From JAUSNA01 sp964568885 (lineage in GTDB: Bacteria; Patescibacteriota; Microgenomatia; Levybacterales; GWA1-39-11), in NCBI GenBank assembly GCA_964568885.1, contig CAZMSF010000014.1, positions 1-27,606 on the forward strand: 27,606 bases of DNA. Direction: 5' to 3'. The notes beneath the pieces were generated by a model. The model did not search any database. It worked only from the letters and a program-made list of their open reading frames with translations, and was not told the DNA's origin. This document shows positions 5,378 through 14,538 of this stretch, piece after piece. The position numbers and the translations under genes were made by a program. Position 1 is the first letter of the stretch, and every line of letters starts with the position of its first letter.

Positions 5378-7141
5378 ATGTGTGGTATTTTTGGTTTTAT
5401 CGGTAAAAGTTCCCATGACGCCGCAGAAATTCTTGACGGGTTAAAAACGCTGGAATATAGGGGGTACGATTCCTGGGGAATTGCAGTTAAAAATAACAAC
5501 TCGCTGGAAATAGAGAAACACACCGGTAAAATAGGAGAGGCACAAACAACTTTAAAAAAAACAACTGCAGGAATAGGACACACACGATGGGCGACACACG
5601 GAGGAGTAACCACCGTTAATGCACACCCGCATTTGGACTGCACTAAAAAACTTGCACTTGTTCATAATGGAATCGTTGAAAATTATGAGCAATTAAGGGA
5701 CCAGCTCGTAAAAAAGGAACATAAATTTTCTTCCGAGACCGACACTGAAGTAATAGTCCATCTTATTGAAGAATTCCAAAAGAAGGAGGATTTTGTTACT
5801 TCAGTTGCGGATACATTCCTAAAACTACGTGGGCTCAATGCTTTTGTAGTCGTTAATGCGAATGAGAACCGAATTATTGCAGCCAAGAATGGCTCTCCGC
5901 TTATTGTTGGATATGATAAAGATTGTTACTTCATCACCTCAGATATATCTGCGCTTCCCCAAAATGTCACGAACATTTCCGTGCTTGGCGACAATCAAAT
6001 GGCAGTTTTGGACGATAAAGTTCGATTTGTTAGTCCAGAAACCAAAAAAACATTCGTTTTTAAAATGGAGAGTGTCGAACGGATAGCGGACACCCATTCC
6101 AAAGGAAAATATAAGCATTTTCTTATAAAGGAAATTAACGAACAGCCCCTTATTCTTAGCAGCTTGTATTCGTTAGAGAAAAACTCAATAAAACGCCTTG
6201 CAGCAGACGTTCACAATGCGTTTGGTACATTTATGCTGGGGTGTGGAACCGCCTCTTATGCAGCTCTGACCGGTGAATATTTTCTCTCAACAATTGCTAA
6301 AAAGCATGTTAATTTTTCGGTAGGCTCCGAATTCAAATACCTTCAACATTTTATTACAAAAAAAAGTCTCATCATTCCGGTTTCACAGAGTGGAGAAACA
6401 ATTGACATTGTAGAACCGGTAAGAAGCGCAAAAAAGAAAGGAGCTAAAGTTATCTCAATAGTAAACGTTCCTACCTCAACTCTTTCACGCATTTCGGACT
6501 ATCATCTTCTTCTCCACGCCGGTGTGGAGAGAGCTGTTGTCGGAACAAAAAGTTTTACGTCAATGGTCGGACTACTTCTGCTTGTCTCTTATACAATTGC
6601 CGGCAAAACTAAAGAAGGAGATAGGCTACTCTTAGAAACTTCAAAAGATGTTAAAAGCTTACTTTCAGAGAAAAATCTTGTCATTATAAAAAATCTGGCA
6701 AAGCAACTTAAAAATACGAGCCGCGTATTTACCATAGGACGAGGCATATCATACGTTGCAGCTCTTGAGGCAGCATTGAAACTCAAAGAAACCGCACTTA
6801 TTCATGCCGAGGGTTTTGCCGGTGGAGAATTAAAACATGGAGTAATTGCCCTTATTGAGAAAGGGACACCTTGTATTGTTTTTGCACCAAATGATGAAAC
6901 GTATCCGGAAATAGTTTCAAACGCAGCCGAAATTAAAGCACGGGGAGGACTTATTATTGGCGTGGGCCCTGTAAATAACGCTGTTTTTGATATCTTCTTG
7001 CAAACTGGAGATTTAAAAGAGGCAACGCTTATTTCCCAAACCGTACACATGCAGCTTCTTTCATATTATCTAGCGCTTGAGAGAAATATTGAAGACCCCG
7101 ACAAGCCGCGGAATTTAGCAAAAAGCGTAACGGTGAAATAG
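5378..7141 (+). CDS. glmS: glutamine-fructose-6-phosphate aminotransferase GlmS
   Basis: 587 residues (usual about 600). Cys2 after Met1 (MCGIFGFIG) is the glutaminase nucleophile. The N-terminal Ntn domain (to about 220) shows LEYRGYDSWGIAV, GHTRWATHGGVT and HNGIVENY. Two SIS domains follow (about 270-410 and 440-560), with SQSGETIDIVEPV and the C-terminal DKPRNLAKSVTV motif. It converts fructose-6-phosphate and glutamine to glucosamine-6-phosphate, the entry to UDP-GlcNAc and peptidoglycan, used by the PBPs in this window. A TAAAAT at 5366-5371, overlapping the regulator's stop, ends six bases before the ATG and could give an extra leaderless transcript. No glmS ribozyme is possible in the nine-base gap. 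Confidence 0.96.
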   Translation: MCGIFGFIGKSSHDAAEILDGLKTLEYRGYDSWGIAVKNNNSLEIEKHTGKIGEAQTTLKKTTAGIGHTRWATHGGVTTVNAHPHLDCTKKLALVHNGIVENYEQLRDQLVKKEHKFSSETDTEVIVHLIEEFQKKEDFVTSVADTFLKLRGLNAFVVVNANENRIIAAKNGSPLIVGYDKDCYFITSDISALPQNVTNISVLGDNQMAVLDDKVRFVSPETKKTFVFKMESVERIADTHSKGKYKHFLIKEINEQPLILSSLYSLEKNSIKRLAADVHNAFGTFMLGCGTASYAALTGEYFLSTIAKKHVNFSVGSEFKYLQHFITKKSLIIPVSQSGETIDIVEPVRSAKKKGAKVISIVNVPTSTLSRISDYHLLLHAGVERAVVGTKSFTSMVGLLLLVSYTIAGKTKEGDRLLLETSKDVKSLLSEKNLVIIKNLAKQLKNTSRVFTIGRGISYVAALEAALKLKETALIHAEGFAGGELKHGVIALIEKGTPCIVFAPNDETYPEIVSNAAEIKARGGLIIGVGPVNNAVFDIFLQTGDLKEATLISQTVHMQLLSYYLALERNIEDPDKPRNLAKSVTVK

Positions 7142-7951
7142 TTATGGCAGTTTCTTAAGTTTTGCCAAACCCCCATACAAGCCACCTTTCTCATCAAGCT
7201 TTGCCTTCACCACTTCGGGAAGCTGCGGGTAAATCTTGCAGTATTTCTTTAGATATAAATTCACTTTGTCAAAATTAATTTTTTGGGGAACCGAACCTCC
7301 CAACACCACAACCTGTGGAGACCACATAACAACGGCGTTATTAATGCCAACTGCAACCTGTTCTGCGATTTCCTCCCATGCCTGTTCATTCTCGAGTTCA
7401 AAAGGATTTCTCCCATAATATAATTCTATTGCGCTTCCCGAAACTAATTGCTCTAAAAAAACAGGTGTTCCATTCCGCCCTGTAACAAGCATATTTCCGG
7501 GTTCGAATGAAAATTCCGTCATATCAACCTCTCCATTTGTAATCCTGCAGCCTCCAACACCTGTTGAAAGCGTAATATACGCCACAATGTCATACCCCTT
7601 CCCGGCACCATACGCAGCTTCTCCAAGACCCACCATTGCAGCATCGTTCTCTAAAAAGACATCCTTTCCCCACATTTGACGCATAGTTGCCAATAGAGGT
7701 TCTCCGACCCACAATGGAAAATTGGGCTGATGGAAAAGTGTTCCGGTTTTTCTGTCGTAGGACCTGACGCCCCCAATAACAGCATGGTACCTTTCTCCTC
7801 CCGACAGCTCGTCTCCAACTTGTCGCATCTGCTCCGTCGCCTCAGTAAAATTATGATTGGTAGGAAATAACTTTACCTCATCAAGAGCATCTCCTGTTCT
7901 AGATAGAGCCATTCGGGTCGTTGTTCCACCAATGTCGAAAAGAAGAAACAT
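7142..7951 (-). CDS. ROK-family sugar kinase-like protein
   Basis: 269 residues. ATP-phosphate-binding DIGGTTTR (6-13), the ENDAAM motif with catalytic-position Asp103, and STGVGGCRITNGE (129-141) identify the ROK/actin-like ATPase fold. The ROK zinc motif (CxCGxxGCxE) and its preceding His are absent. The expected E-x-GH reads E150-P-G-N153, so the zinc and substrate site are altered. ROK members phosphorylate glucose, GlcNAc, ManNAc or fructose, or act as repressors; no DNA-binding N-terminus is present, so a kinase is likely. It abuts glmS tail to tail with no gap, which hints at an amino-sugar or hexose substrate, though this is weak evidence. The promoter lies at 7960-7989. Confidence 0.85.
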   Translation of the reverse strand: MFLLFDIGGTTTRMALSRTGDALDEVKLFPTNHNFTEATEQMRQVGDELSGGERYHAVIGGVRSYDRKTGTLFHQPNFPLWVGEPLLATMRQMWGKDVFLENDAAMVGLGEAAYGAGKGYDIVAYITLSTGVGGCRITNGEVDMTEFSFEPGNMLVTGRNGTPVFLEQLVSGSAIELYYGRNPFELENEQAWEEIAEQVAVGINNAVVMWSPQVVVLGGSVPQKINFDKVNLYLKKYCKIYPQLPEVVKAKLDEKGGLYGGLAKLKKLP

Positions 7952-7959
7952 ATAAAATC

Positions 7960-7989
7960 AGTGTATCAGAAAATGGGGAAAACAACCAA
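7960..7989 (-). promoter_or_regulatory. promoter of the ROK gene, leaderless geometry
   Basis: TTGGTT (7989-7984), 18-base spacer, TACACT (7965-7960), then eight bases to the ATG at 7951. It lies in the 41-base gap after valS. Confidence 0.55.
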
Positions 7990-7992
7990 AGA

Positions 7993-10059
7993 CTACCGTG
8001 TCGGCCACTTCTCAATCATAAGGGATTTTTCAGAAGAGGTAAGTTTCTCAAAAATTTCGTCTGTAACAAATGGCATAATGGGATGAAGAAGTTTTAATAT
8101 CGTTATATAAACATATTCCAACGCCGGCTGCGCCTCCGCCCTTCTCTCTTTTGTTGACTCGATGTATTTATCCGCAAATTCATGCCACGTAAATTCGTAT
8201 AACAATTCCGAGATATCATTAAAACGATATGAGACAAATGCGGCATCCACAGTCTTAATCACTTCGTGTAGTCGTTCTATAATTTTTTTATCGTCTTTAT
8301 CATTTGAAATTTCAGTTTTTGAGTTTTCAGGTTTGAATTCAATGATGAATCTTCCGATATTCCATAACTTATTTGTAAAGCGTCGTGCTGCTTCAAGTTT
8401 TGAATATGATAATGCCTGGTCGTTACCAAGTGCGGTTCCATAGACAAGCGCGAACCTGACTGAGTCCGCACCGTATTGGTCTACAAGTTCTAAGGGATTG
8501 ACAACATTTCCTTTTGACTTACTCATTTTTTTGCCGTATGGATCATTCACAAGTCCGTGCAACACTACATTTTTAAAAGGCACTTTTCCCGTTGCGTAAA
8601 GTCCCATCATTACCATTCTTGCAATCCACCATCTAAGAATGTCATATCCGGTTTCCATCACGGTTGTTGGATAAAACGTTTCATACTCCCCTTCTCCCGT
8701 TGTCATAAGTGTGGCAAATGGCCATTGGCTTGATGAAAACCACGTGTCAAAAGTGTCTCCATCCCGTTCCCACTCTACTCCATCCGGAACTTCTCCTTCC
8801 GTTACGACCCACTCTCCGGTGCTTTTATTTTTCCATGCAGGGATCTGAATGCCCCAGACAACTTGTCTTGATATATTCCAGTCCCTGATATTTTCCAAAA
8901 ATTGGAAGTAAAGCTTTTCAAAAGTTTTGGGATAAATCTTTATCTCGCCGTTCTTTACCGCTTCTATTGCCGATTTTGCCAAAGGCTCCATTTTGACAAA
9001 CCACTGCTCCAAAGGAAGGGGCTCCAACACGTTTTTACATTTATAACAAAGTCCTACGCGGTTTTCATAATTCTCGTCAATTTTCTCGATAAGTCCTTTC
9101 TCCTGCATCCTCTCAGCAACCGCTTTCCTGGCTTGCTTAACATACAGACCCGCAAACTCGCCAGCATGCTCATTCATCTTTCCATCGAACCCGATAACCT
9201 GCTTGAGAGGCAACTTGTGACGCTTTGCAACATCGAAATCATTAAAGTCATGAGCCGGGGTAATCTTTACTACTCCTGTTCCAAAGTCCGGGTCGACCAT
9301 CTCGTCAGCAACAACTTTGATTTTTGCTTTCCCCAATACCGTTTCTATTTCCAATTCCTTCCCCACATACTCTTGATACCTTTTGTCCGAGGGGTTAACG
9401 GCAACTGCCGTATCTCCAAATTTAGTCTCCGGCCGTGTTGTTGCCAGAACAAGAGGGCCGTATTTGATGTAGTACAAGGGGCTTTTCCGTTCTTCATGCA
9501 CCACTTCCAAGTCGGAGAAAGAAGTACCGTCAAAAGTGCAATAGTTTACCAACCGTTCCGCTCTATAAATGAGTCCTTCGTCGTACAGTTTTTTAAAATT
9601 TTTATATACAACTGCAACAATCTCTGGGTCTATTGTCATTTTTTTTCTGGTCCAGTCAAGCGAAAATCCAAGTTTTCTCAATTGACTTTCCATGACCGGT
9701 CTATTTCCCTGAACAAACTCCAGAATCATCTTATAGAGCGTTTCTCTGTCATAGTCAAATCTGCTCTTCCCCTCCGCGGCAAGCTTTTTTTCAAAAACGA
9801 ATTGCGTCTCAAAACCGGCGTGGTCCGCACCCGGTTCCCACAGAGTCTTATATCCCTTCATTCTGTGATAACGAACCAAGATGTCTTCTATCACATACAT
9901 GGCGTGTCCGAAATGAAGGGGGGCATTTGCATTGGGAGGGGGAAGAATAATAGAGTACGGTTCCCCTTCCGGATTTATCTCCGGTTTAAAATACCCTTTT
10001 TCCTCCCATTTCTTATAGAGAGGCTCTTCGACTTTTTTGTGATCGTATGCTTTGTCCAT
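7993..10059 (-). CDS. valS: valyl-tRNA synthetase, short form
   Basis: 688 residues from the ATG at 10059. An in-frame ATG at 10077 lies inside a clear promoter whose -10 ends eight bases before 10059, so the shorter start is chosen. Class I signatures are HFGH (49-52) and KMSKS (511-515). The CP1 editing domain (about 170-320) contains LATTRPETKFGDTAVAVNP, followed by GLCYKCKNVLEPLPLEQWFVK. The anticodon-binding helices end at about 680. Family members are usually 860-950 residues; this one stops after the anticodon domain and lacks the C-terminal linker and coiled-coil arm that touches the tRNA elbow. A normal TAG stop and the promoter of the next gene follow at once, so this is not a frameshift remnant nearby. 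It charges tRNA-Val. Confidence 0.95.
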   Translation of the reverse strand: MDKAYDHKKVEEPLYKKWEEKGYFKPEINPEGEPYSIILPPPNANAPLHFGHAMYVIEDILVRYHRMKGYKTLWEPGADHAGFETQFVFEKKLAAEGKSRFDYDRETLYKMILEFVQGNRPVMESQLRKLGFSLDWTRKKMTIDPEIVAVVYKNFKKLYDEGLIYRAERLVNYCTFDGTSFSDLEVVHEERKSPLYYIKYGPLVLATTRPETKFGDTAVAVNPSDKRYQEYVGKELEIETVLGKAKIKVVADEMVDPDFGTGVVKITPAHDFNDFDVAKRHKLPLKQVIGFDGKMNEHAGEFAGLYVKQARKAVAERMQEKGLIEKIDENYENRVGLCYKCKNVLEPLPLEQWFVKMEPLAKSAIEAVKNGEIKIYPKTFEKLYFQFLENIRDWNISRQVVWGIQIPAWKNKSTGEWVVTEGEVPDGVEWERDGDTFDTWFSSSQWPFATLMTTGEGEYETFYPTTVMETGYDILRWWIARMVMMGLYATGKVPFKNVVLHGLVNDPYGKKMSKSKGNVVNPLELVDQYGADSVRFALVYGTALGNDQALSYSKLEAARRFTNKLWNIGRFIIEFKPENSKTEISNDKDDKKIIERLHEVIKTVDAAFVSYRFNDISELLYEFTWHEFADKYIESTKERRAEAQPALEYVYITILKLLHPIMPFVTDEIFEKLTSSEKSLMIEKWPTR

Positions 10060-10067
10060 TGAACTTG

Positions 10068-10096
10068 ATTGTACCATGAGGCCAAAGTGAGTTCAA
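10068..10096 (-). promoter_or_regulatory. promoter of valS, decides its start
   Basis: TTGAAC (10096-10091), 17-base spacer, TACAAT (10073-10068), then eight bases to the ATG at 10059. Five of six bases match the consensus at -10 and four of six at -35. The upstream ATG at 10077 falls in the spacer and would not be on the mRNA. Confidence 0.7.
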
Positions 10097-10159
10097 TGAA
10101 GCGTTCTGTAACTATTTAGCATATGAATGTATTTTCGTGTAAGGCGTATTTTAATACTG

Positions 10160-10165
10160 TATACT
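10160..10165 (+). promoter_or_regulatory. -10 box of the flippase gene
   Basis: TATACT ends seven bases before the ATG at 10173. No convincing -35 lies 16-18 bases upstream. The spacing matches the other leaderless starts here. Confidence 0.45.
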
Positions 10166-10172
10166 TTTTAGT

Positions 10173-11260
10173 ATGCAAAGATTTTCAGGCATTCAATTGA
10201 AACAGATCTCAATTAACACCCTCGTTCAATTTCTTCTTCGTGTCGCAACCAGCATCCCGACTCTCGTGGGGACACTTCTTATTGCGTATGCCGCAGGATA
10301 TGANNNNNNNNNNNNNNNNNNNNNNNNNNNNNNNNNNNNNNNNNNNNNNNNNNNNNNNNNNNNNNNNNNNNNNNNNNNNNNNNNNNNNNNNNNNNNNNNN
10401 NNNTTACAACAGGTCTTAATTTTTCTCTGCAGACAATCCTTCAAAAAAAACTTTCTTATCATGTCTCCTTAATTCCCTCCGTTATTTCATCCCTAGTGTT
10501 ACTTATCCTTATTGTCTTTGCATCATTTCGCCACGACCTTAATCTGCTCCTTTTTTCTTATATTGCATCCGGGGCAATTCTTGTGAGCCTCTTGTTTTGG
10601 GCAATAAAAAGGAAGTACTCTATTCGCTTTTCTATAACTCACGATTTTAAGTCTTTTTCAAAAAGGCTTTTTATTCTTTCTCTCCCTCTTGGTGCTATGT
10701 TGTTTTTTAATCTTTTGTATGCAAAAGCGGACATGTTTTTACTTTCGATTTTTAAACCGAATTTCGATGTTGGGGTATACGGAATCTCTTATAAGTTTTT
10801 TGAATTTCTTCTCGCAGTGCCGACATTCCTGTCAAACAGTGTTTACCCATTACTCCTTTCGGAAAGCAAAAATCGAAACAACTATTATGCAACCTTTAAA
10901 CGCTACTCTGCTCTCTTTGTCCTAGTTTCTGTTTCCATCACAGTCCTTTCATTTTTCTTCGCACCACTCATAACAATATTAAAACCCGAATTTGCGAAAT
11001 CCGTTTTACCGCTCCAACTCCTCTCTCTTTCTCTCCCTTTCTTCTTCTTAACGAGTCTTTTGCAATGGAATTTTCTTATAAGAAACAAAATCCGGTTTCT
11101 TGTTCCCCTTTACGGAGGAGCTTTATTGTTAAACATTTTTCTCAACCTTCTTTTCATCCCCCGCTTTACTTATTTTGCCGCGGCCATCACTACCGGTATT
11201 TGTGAGCTGCTGGTTTTTGTCATCATGCTGTGGTATTTTATGAAAGACAAAAAAGCTTGA
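10173..11260 (+). CDS. Wzx/RfbX-type polysaccharide flippase, interrupted by assembly gap
   Basis: Two pieces of one probable gene flank 100 N. The 5' piece gives 43 residues, starting MQRFSGIQLKQISINTLVQF and then one hydrophobic helix. The 3' piece is open from 10406 and gives 284 residues with about eight hydrophobic helices, including the mid-protein ADMFLLSIFKPNFDVGVYGI, typical of MATE-like Wzx/RfbX/MurJ-fold exporters. These flip undecaprenyl-linked sugars to the outer membrane face. Family proteins are 400-480 residues, so roughly 60-150 are missing. The two pieces are out of frame if the gap is exactly 100, so 100 N is a placeholder or, less likely, two genes are present. It may supply the O-antigen-ligase-like protein at 16779. 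Confidence 0.8.
10304..10403. other. 100-N assembly gap inside the flippase gene
   Basis: Exactly 100 undetermined bases, the common placeholder length for a scaffold gap of unknown size. For an intact flippase the true length must leave remainder 2 on division by three. Confidence 0.97.
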
Positions 11261-11273
11261 TACATCAAGCTTT
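11252..11273 (+). terminator. hairpin at the end of the flippase gene
   Basis: A perfect 9-bp stem (AAAGCTTGA, loop TACA, TCAAGCTTT) covers the TGA stop codon. Only three T follow, so it is a weak or bidirectional intrinsic terminator. Confidence 0.5.
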
Positions 11274-11309
11274 AGCATTTCAACCGTCGAAAAATACTAA
11301 AAACGAAAC

Positions 11310-11732
11310 TTGAAAAACATACAGAACGTCACAATTTTTGGGGATGGAGGATCGAGGGGAAATCCGGGACAGGCAGCATATGGATTTGCGGTTTTTGATG
11401 ACAATGGCGAACTCCTTTACTCGGAAGGAAAGCGTCTTGGAGTAACTACCAACAACGTCGCAGAATACTCTTCCGTCATCAATGCTCTTCGATGGATAAT
11501 AGAACACTACCCCAATATTAACGCTGTCCATTTTAAACTCGACTCGCTTCTCATCGCTTCCCAGATGAGTGGGAAATTTAAGGTGAAACACCCTGACATG
11601 AAGGAACTTTTTATTACCGCAAAAAGTCTTGAGTCACAACTTTCAGCTAAAATTATTTATTCTCAGATTCCACGGGAACAAAATAAGGTTGCAGACGGGT
11701 TGGTGAACGACGCGCTTGACTTCAAAATTTAG
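11310..11732 (+). CDS. RNase HI-like ribonuclease
   Basis: 140 residues from a TTG at 11310; no in-frame ATG precedes the conserved core. The four acidic metal-binding positions are present: Asp12 (IFGDGGSRGNPG), Glu52 (TNNVAEYSS), Asp78 (FKLDSLLI) and Asp129 (NKVADGLVNDA). It cuts RNA in RNA-DNA hybrids. The short form without the basic handle, with an NNVAEY motif, is the bacterial/archaeal RnhA-like type often found fused or alone in Gram-positives and CPR. A possible -10 (AATACT) lies 11 bases before the TTG. It sits as a separate gene between the flippase and DUF4012 genes, with no functional link evident. No symbol is given because the subtype is uncertain. Confidence 0.9.
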   Translation: MKNIQNVTIFGDGGSRGNPGQAAYGFAVFDDNGELLYSEGKRLGVTTNNVAEYSSVINALRWIIEHYPNINAVHFKLDSLLIASQMSGKFKVKHPDMKELFITAKSLESQLSAKIIYSQIPREQNKVADGLVNDALDFKI

Positions 11733-11795
11733 TCTGGAGGACACATTTAGTGTATCACATTTGTCTAATTAGTTTCCCGCATTAAGCTCAAATAC

Positions 11796-11825
11796 TCGAC
11801 AAATACTAATTATTTCTACTACAAT
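11796..11825 (+). promoter_or_regulatory. promoter of the DUF4012 gene, leaderless geometry
   Basis: TCGACA, 18-base spacer, TACAAT, then seven bases to the ATG at 11833. The AGAGGT before the ATG touches the start codon and cannot act as a normal Shine-Dalgarno. It probably drives the DUF4012-PBP pair. Confidence 0.65.
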
Positions 11826-11832
11826 AAGAGGT

Positions 11833-14517
11833 ATGCCAAAACTGCTCGATATTGAAGAAGGCGACAAAGAATTACCGCTGCTTGCCATATTCGGCGAAAA
11901 TGAACCCATTCTTCAACTTCTCGTTGACGAGTTTGCGAGTAAATTTCGATTAATTATTCTTTCCCAGAAGAAGCCGTCTTTCCTTGAGAAAGACCATAAA
12001 ATTTATTTTCTTGATTTTAAAAGTCTGGCCCTCCTTCCAAAGCTCCAGGAAACTCTTGACTATGCTCTCATTTTACTTTCCGACAACTCGGCAAAAGACC
12101 AAGTCGAACCACTCATGGCGAAGGTTATTATTGACAAAGCGAAAGCCTTGTTCCTTGTTGATGTTGATGTGGTGAATGAAAATCTTACTCTTCTAAAAGA
12201 ATATCGAGACTACCAATTTTCTTTTTTTGGAATACTGGGAGAAGTAATTAGTCAAAAAAAATTAGAAGGGAAGGGTGACCTTTCGAAAATTATTGAGAAC
12301 GCGATTGCAAAAGAGGAAATACACCTTTCAGGAAATGAAGCCTTTCCCGTTTATGGAATTATGAGTAACGATTTTCTAACAGGCGTTGCGAGACTTCTTT
12401 TTGGAAATGTCAGTAATGAAAAATGCTACTTTCTTTTTTACAATCATCCGCACACTATTCTGGAAACTACGCATCTTATCGGAAGAGTGGATAGCGAGAT
12501 AAAGATTTCATTCTCCGAAACACATAAACCGCCAACCGGCATCTCCCGTCAAAATATTGAAGACATTGTAAAACAAACATTGAGAATTGATTGCTCCTAC
12601 ATCGACACTTTTTTTGCAGGTTTTGAAAAGGGATATTTATTTCTTTTGGAACACAGAGACATTCTTTTGCAAAAAACGTATTCTAGCAACAGCGGCAAAA
12701 AGAAATCTAAAATACCGGTTAAAAAGAGCCATCTCTCTTTTGTCTTTTCATCACTGTTTTTCGGAGGATTTATTTTCATTTTTATGAATACACTTTTTCT
12801 GGGACTTTGTCTTTTGTTTTTCAAAAATTCCATCGATTCGCTGAAAAAAAATGATTTCAACAGGGTCACACAAAACGCCCATATGTCCGAAATGTTTTTA
12901 TCGTTTATAAAACCGTCCGCTGCACTTTTGTTTGATGCGCTGACTCTGGTAGACAAGAATGGAGTAGTGGAGGAGAAGTATTTTCTACTCGGACGCTCGA
13001 TTGGACTTTCCAGTCTTGCAGGAGACGCATCGGCAGTCTTTAGAGAAAGGGGAATTGATTTAAAAACTCTCAATACGACTCTTGCAAATCTCTCGTACCT
13101 CTACCAGGAGGGGCAACGACTTATTATGGAAACCAATAACAAGACGTTACGAGAACAACTTAAACCTACTTATTCGAAGTTGTTAAGCTTCTCAAGTGTT
13201 CTGCCATATATTTTAGGATTTGATGAGGAGCGAAATTATCTGCTGTTATTCCAAAACGATGAGGAGCTGAGGCCTACCGGGGGATTTATCGGTTCGATAG
13301 GGGACCTGACAATAAAAAAAGCAAAAGTAGAAAATTTGGTCATACAGGATGTGTATGAGCTTGATGGCCAATTAAAAAATCATGTAGAGCCTCCCTTTAT
13401 CGTTAGACGCTACCTACAACCGCATCTCTATCTTCGCGACAGCAATTTTTATCTTAACTATCAGGAAACGGCAAGCACTGCCGCTTTTATCTACAATCTT
13501 GAAAGCGGTAAGCAGCCAAACGGTGTTATCGCAATTGACCTTAGGGTTCTCAAAGAGATATTGAAGATATCAGGCCCGGTGCGGTTAGCCAACTATAACA
13601 TCACAGTTACATCAGATAACGTATCTGACTTCATCCAAAGCACGATAAAAGACAACTTCTTTCCAGGTTCGACACAAAAAAAAGACGTGCTCAATAGTGT
13701 TTTTAACCAATTAACGCTAAAGCTTTCCACCGACCCAAAATTTTATCTGTCAATAGCAAAGCTTCTTCCCGATCTTTTAGAGCAAAAGGATATACTTATT
13801 TCATATAGCAATAATTCGATTCAAAAAATATTTTCAGCAAATAATTATGCAGGGGAGTATTCTTTCAAGCCTTCTCCCGAACCAAAAACTATAACGGATT
13901 TTCTTTATATCAATGAAGCAAACATCGGGGTTAATAAGGTCAATTCCAAAATCAGCAGGAAGGTTGCCTATGAGGCGATGCTTGAGCAGGGGAGAGTCGT
14001 CTCAAAGGCACGCTTACTACTTACCAATACCGGTAAAACAGATGACTATAAAGTGTACGTTAAATTCGCGGTCCCTTCGGGAAGCAGCCTTACACAGGTC
14101 TTAATAAATAACGTGAAGCAAAATACAACACCGGCAATTACGGACTTTAAAGTATACGAAGCGAAAAATTTCAAGCCGCTCGTTGGCCTCGAAACCGAAC
14201 AATATACCAACGGAAACCTCACGTATTTTGCTTTTATCGCGACTGCAAAACTGGGTCAGACTACGAGCATTGGGATTGATTACGTAAATGGTGCCGGCAA
14301 ACAGCTATCAACCATTGCTAATTATTCATTAACATACATAAAACAGCCCGGTACATTACCATATGAGGTAACGACAACTTTTGATTATCCCGAAGGATAT
14401 ATCCCTGTTGATACGCAGGCAGACTCTTATGGGAAGAATTTCTTAGAAGAAAAAAACACGATAATTCATGATTTTGTGACAAAACTTGAGTTGCAGAAAG
14501 CGACCGTGCAAAAATAA
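11833..14517 (+). CDS. DUF4012-type membrane protein with cytoplasmic N-terminal domain
   Basis: 894 residues. Residues 1-140 alternate beta strands and helices (LPLLAIFGENEP, DYALILLSD, KALFLVDVDVV) like a Rossmann or epimerase-type fold, but without a clear GxGxxG. A Lys-rich stretch (288-298) precedes a transmembrane helix (about 302-330). The rest should be outside. It has a helical segment, then the DUF4012 core from about 450: ERNYLLLFQNDEELRPTGGF, followed by the conserved GFIGS and the GVIAIDLRVLKEILKISGPV segment. The C-terminal 200 residues look like an immunoglobulin-like beta domain. DUF4012 proteins are abundant in CPR and actinobacteria, with no settled function. The class A PBP gene begins 21 bases after its stop, suggesting a cell-wall role. 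Confidence 0.85.
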   Translation: MPKLLDIEEGDKELPLLAIFGENEPILQLLVDEFASKFRLIILSQKKPSFLEKDHKIYFLDFKSLALLPKLQETLDYALILLSDNSAKDQVEPLMAKVIIDKAKALFLVDVDVVNENLTLLKEYRDYQFSFFGILGEVISQKKLEGKGDLSKIIENAIAKEEIHLSGNEAFPVYGIMSNDFLTGVARLLFGNVSNEKCYFLFYNHPHTILETTHLIGRVDSEIKISFSETHKPPTGISRQNIEDIVKQTLRIDCSYIDTFFAGFEKGYLFLLEHRDILLQKTYSSNSGKKKSKIPVKKSHLSFVFSSLFFGGFIFIFMNTLFLGLCLLFFKNSIDSLKKNDFNRVTQNAHMSEMFLSFIKPSAALLFDALTLVDKNGVVEEKYFLLGRSIGLSSLAGDASAVFRERGIDLKTLNTTLANLSYLYQEGQRLIMETNNKTLREQLKPTYSKLLSFSSVLPYILGFDEERNYLLLFQNDEELRPTGGFIGSIGDLTIKKAKVENLVIQDVYELDGQLKNHVEPPFIVRRYLQPHLYLRDSNFYLNYQETASTAAFIYNLESGKQPNGVIAIDLRVLKEILKISGPVRLANYNITVTSDNVSDFIQSTIKDNFFPGSTQKKDVLNSVFNQLTLKLSTDPKFYLSIAKLLPDLLEQKDILISYSNNSIQKIFSANNYAGEYSFKPSPEPKTITDFLYINEANIGVNKVNSKISRKVAYEAMLEQGRVVSKARLLLTNTGKTDDYKVYVKFAVPSGSSLTQVLINNVKQNTTPAITDFKVYEAKNFKPLVGLETEQYTNGNLTYFAFIATAKLGQTTSIGIDYVNGAGKQLSTIANYSLTYIKQPGTLPYEVTTTFDYPEGYIPVDTQADSYGKNFLEEKNTIIHDFVTKLELQKATVQK

Positions 14518-14538
14518 GAAAAGTGGTGTGATACAATC

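Noticed and set aside
8902..10062. 386-residue open frame on the plus strand opposite valS
   Set aside because: It is fully antisense to a well-supported synthetase gene and its product has no recognisable domain.
10060..10077. Upstream ATG of valS at 10077
   Set aside because: It lies in the spacer of the promoter that drives the gene; the ATG at 10059 has the spacing seen at other genes.
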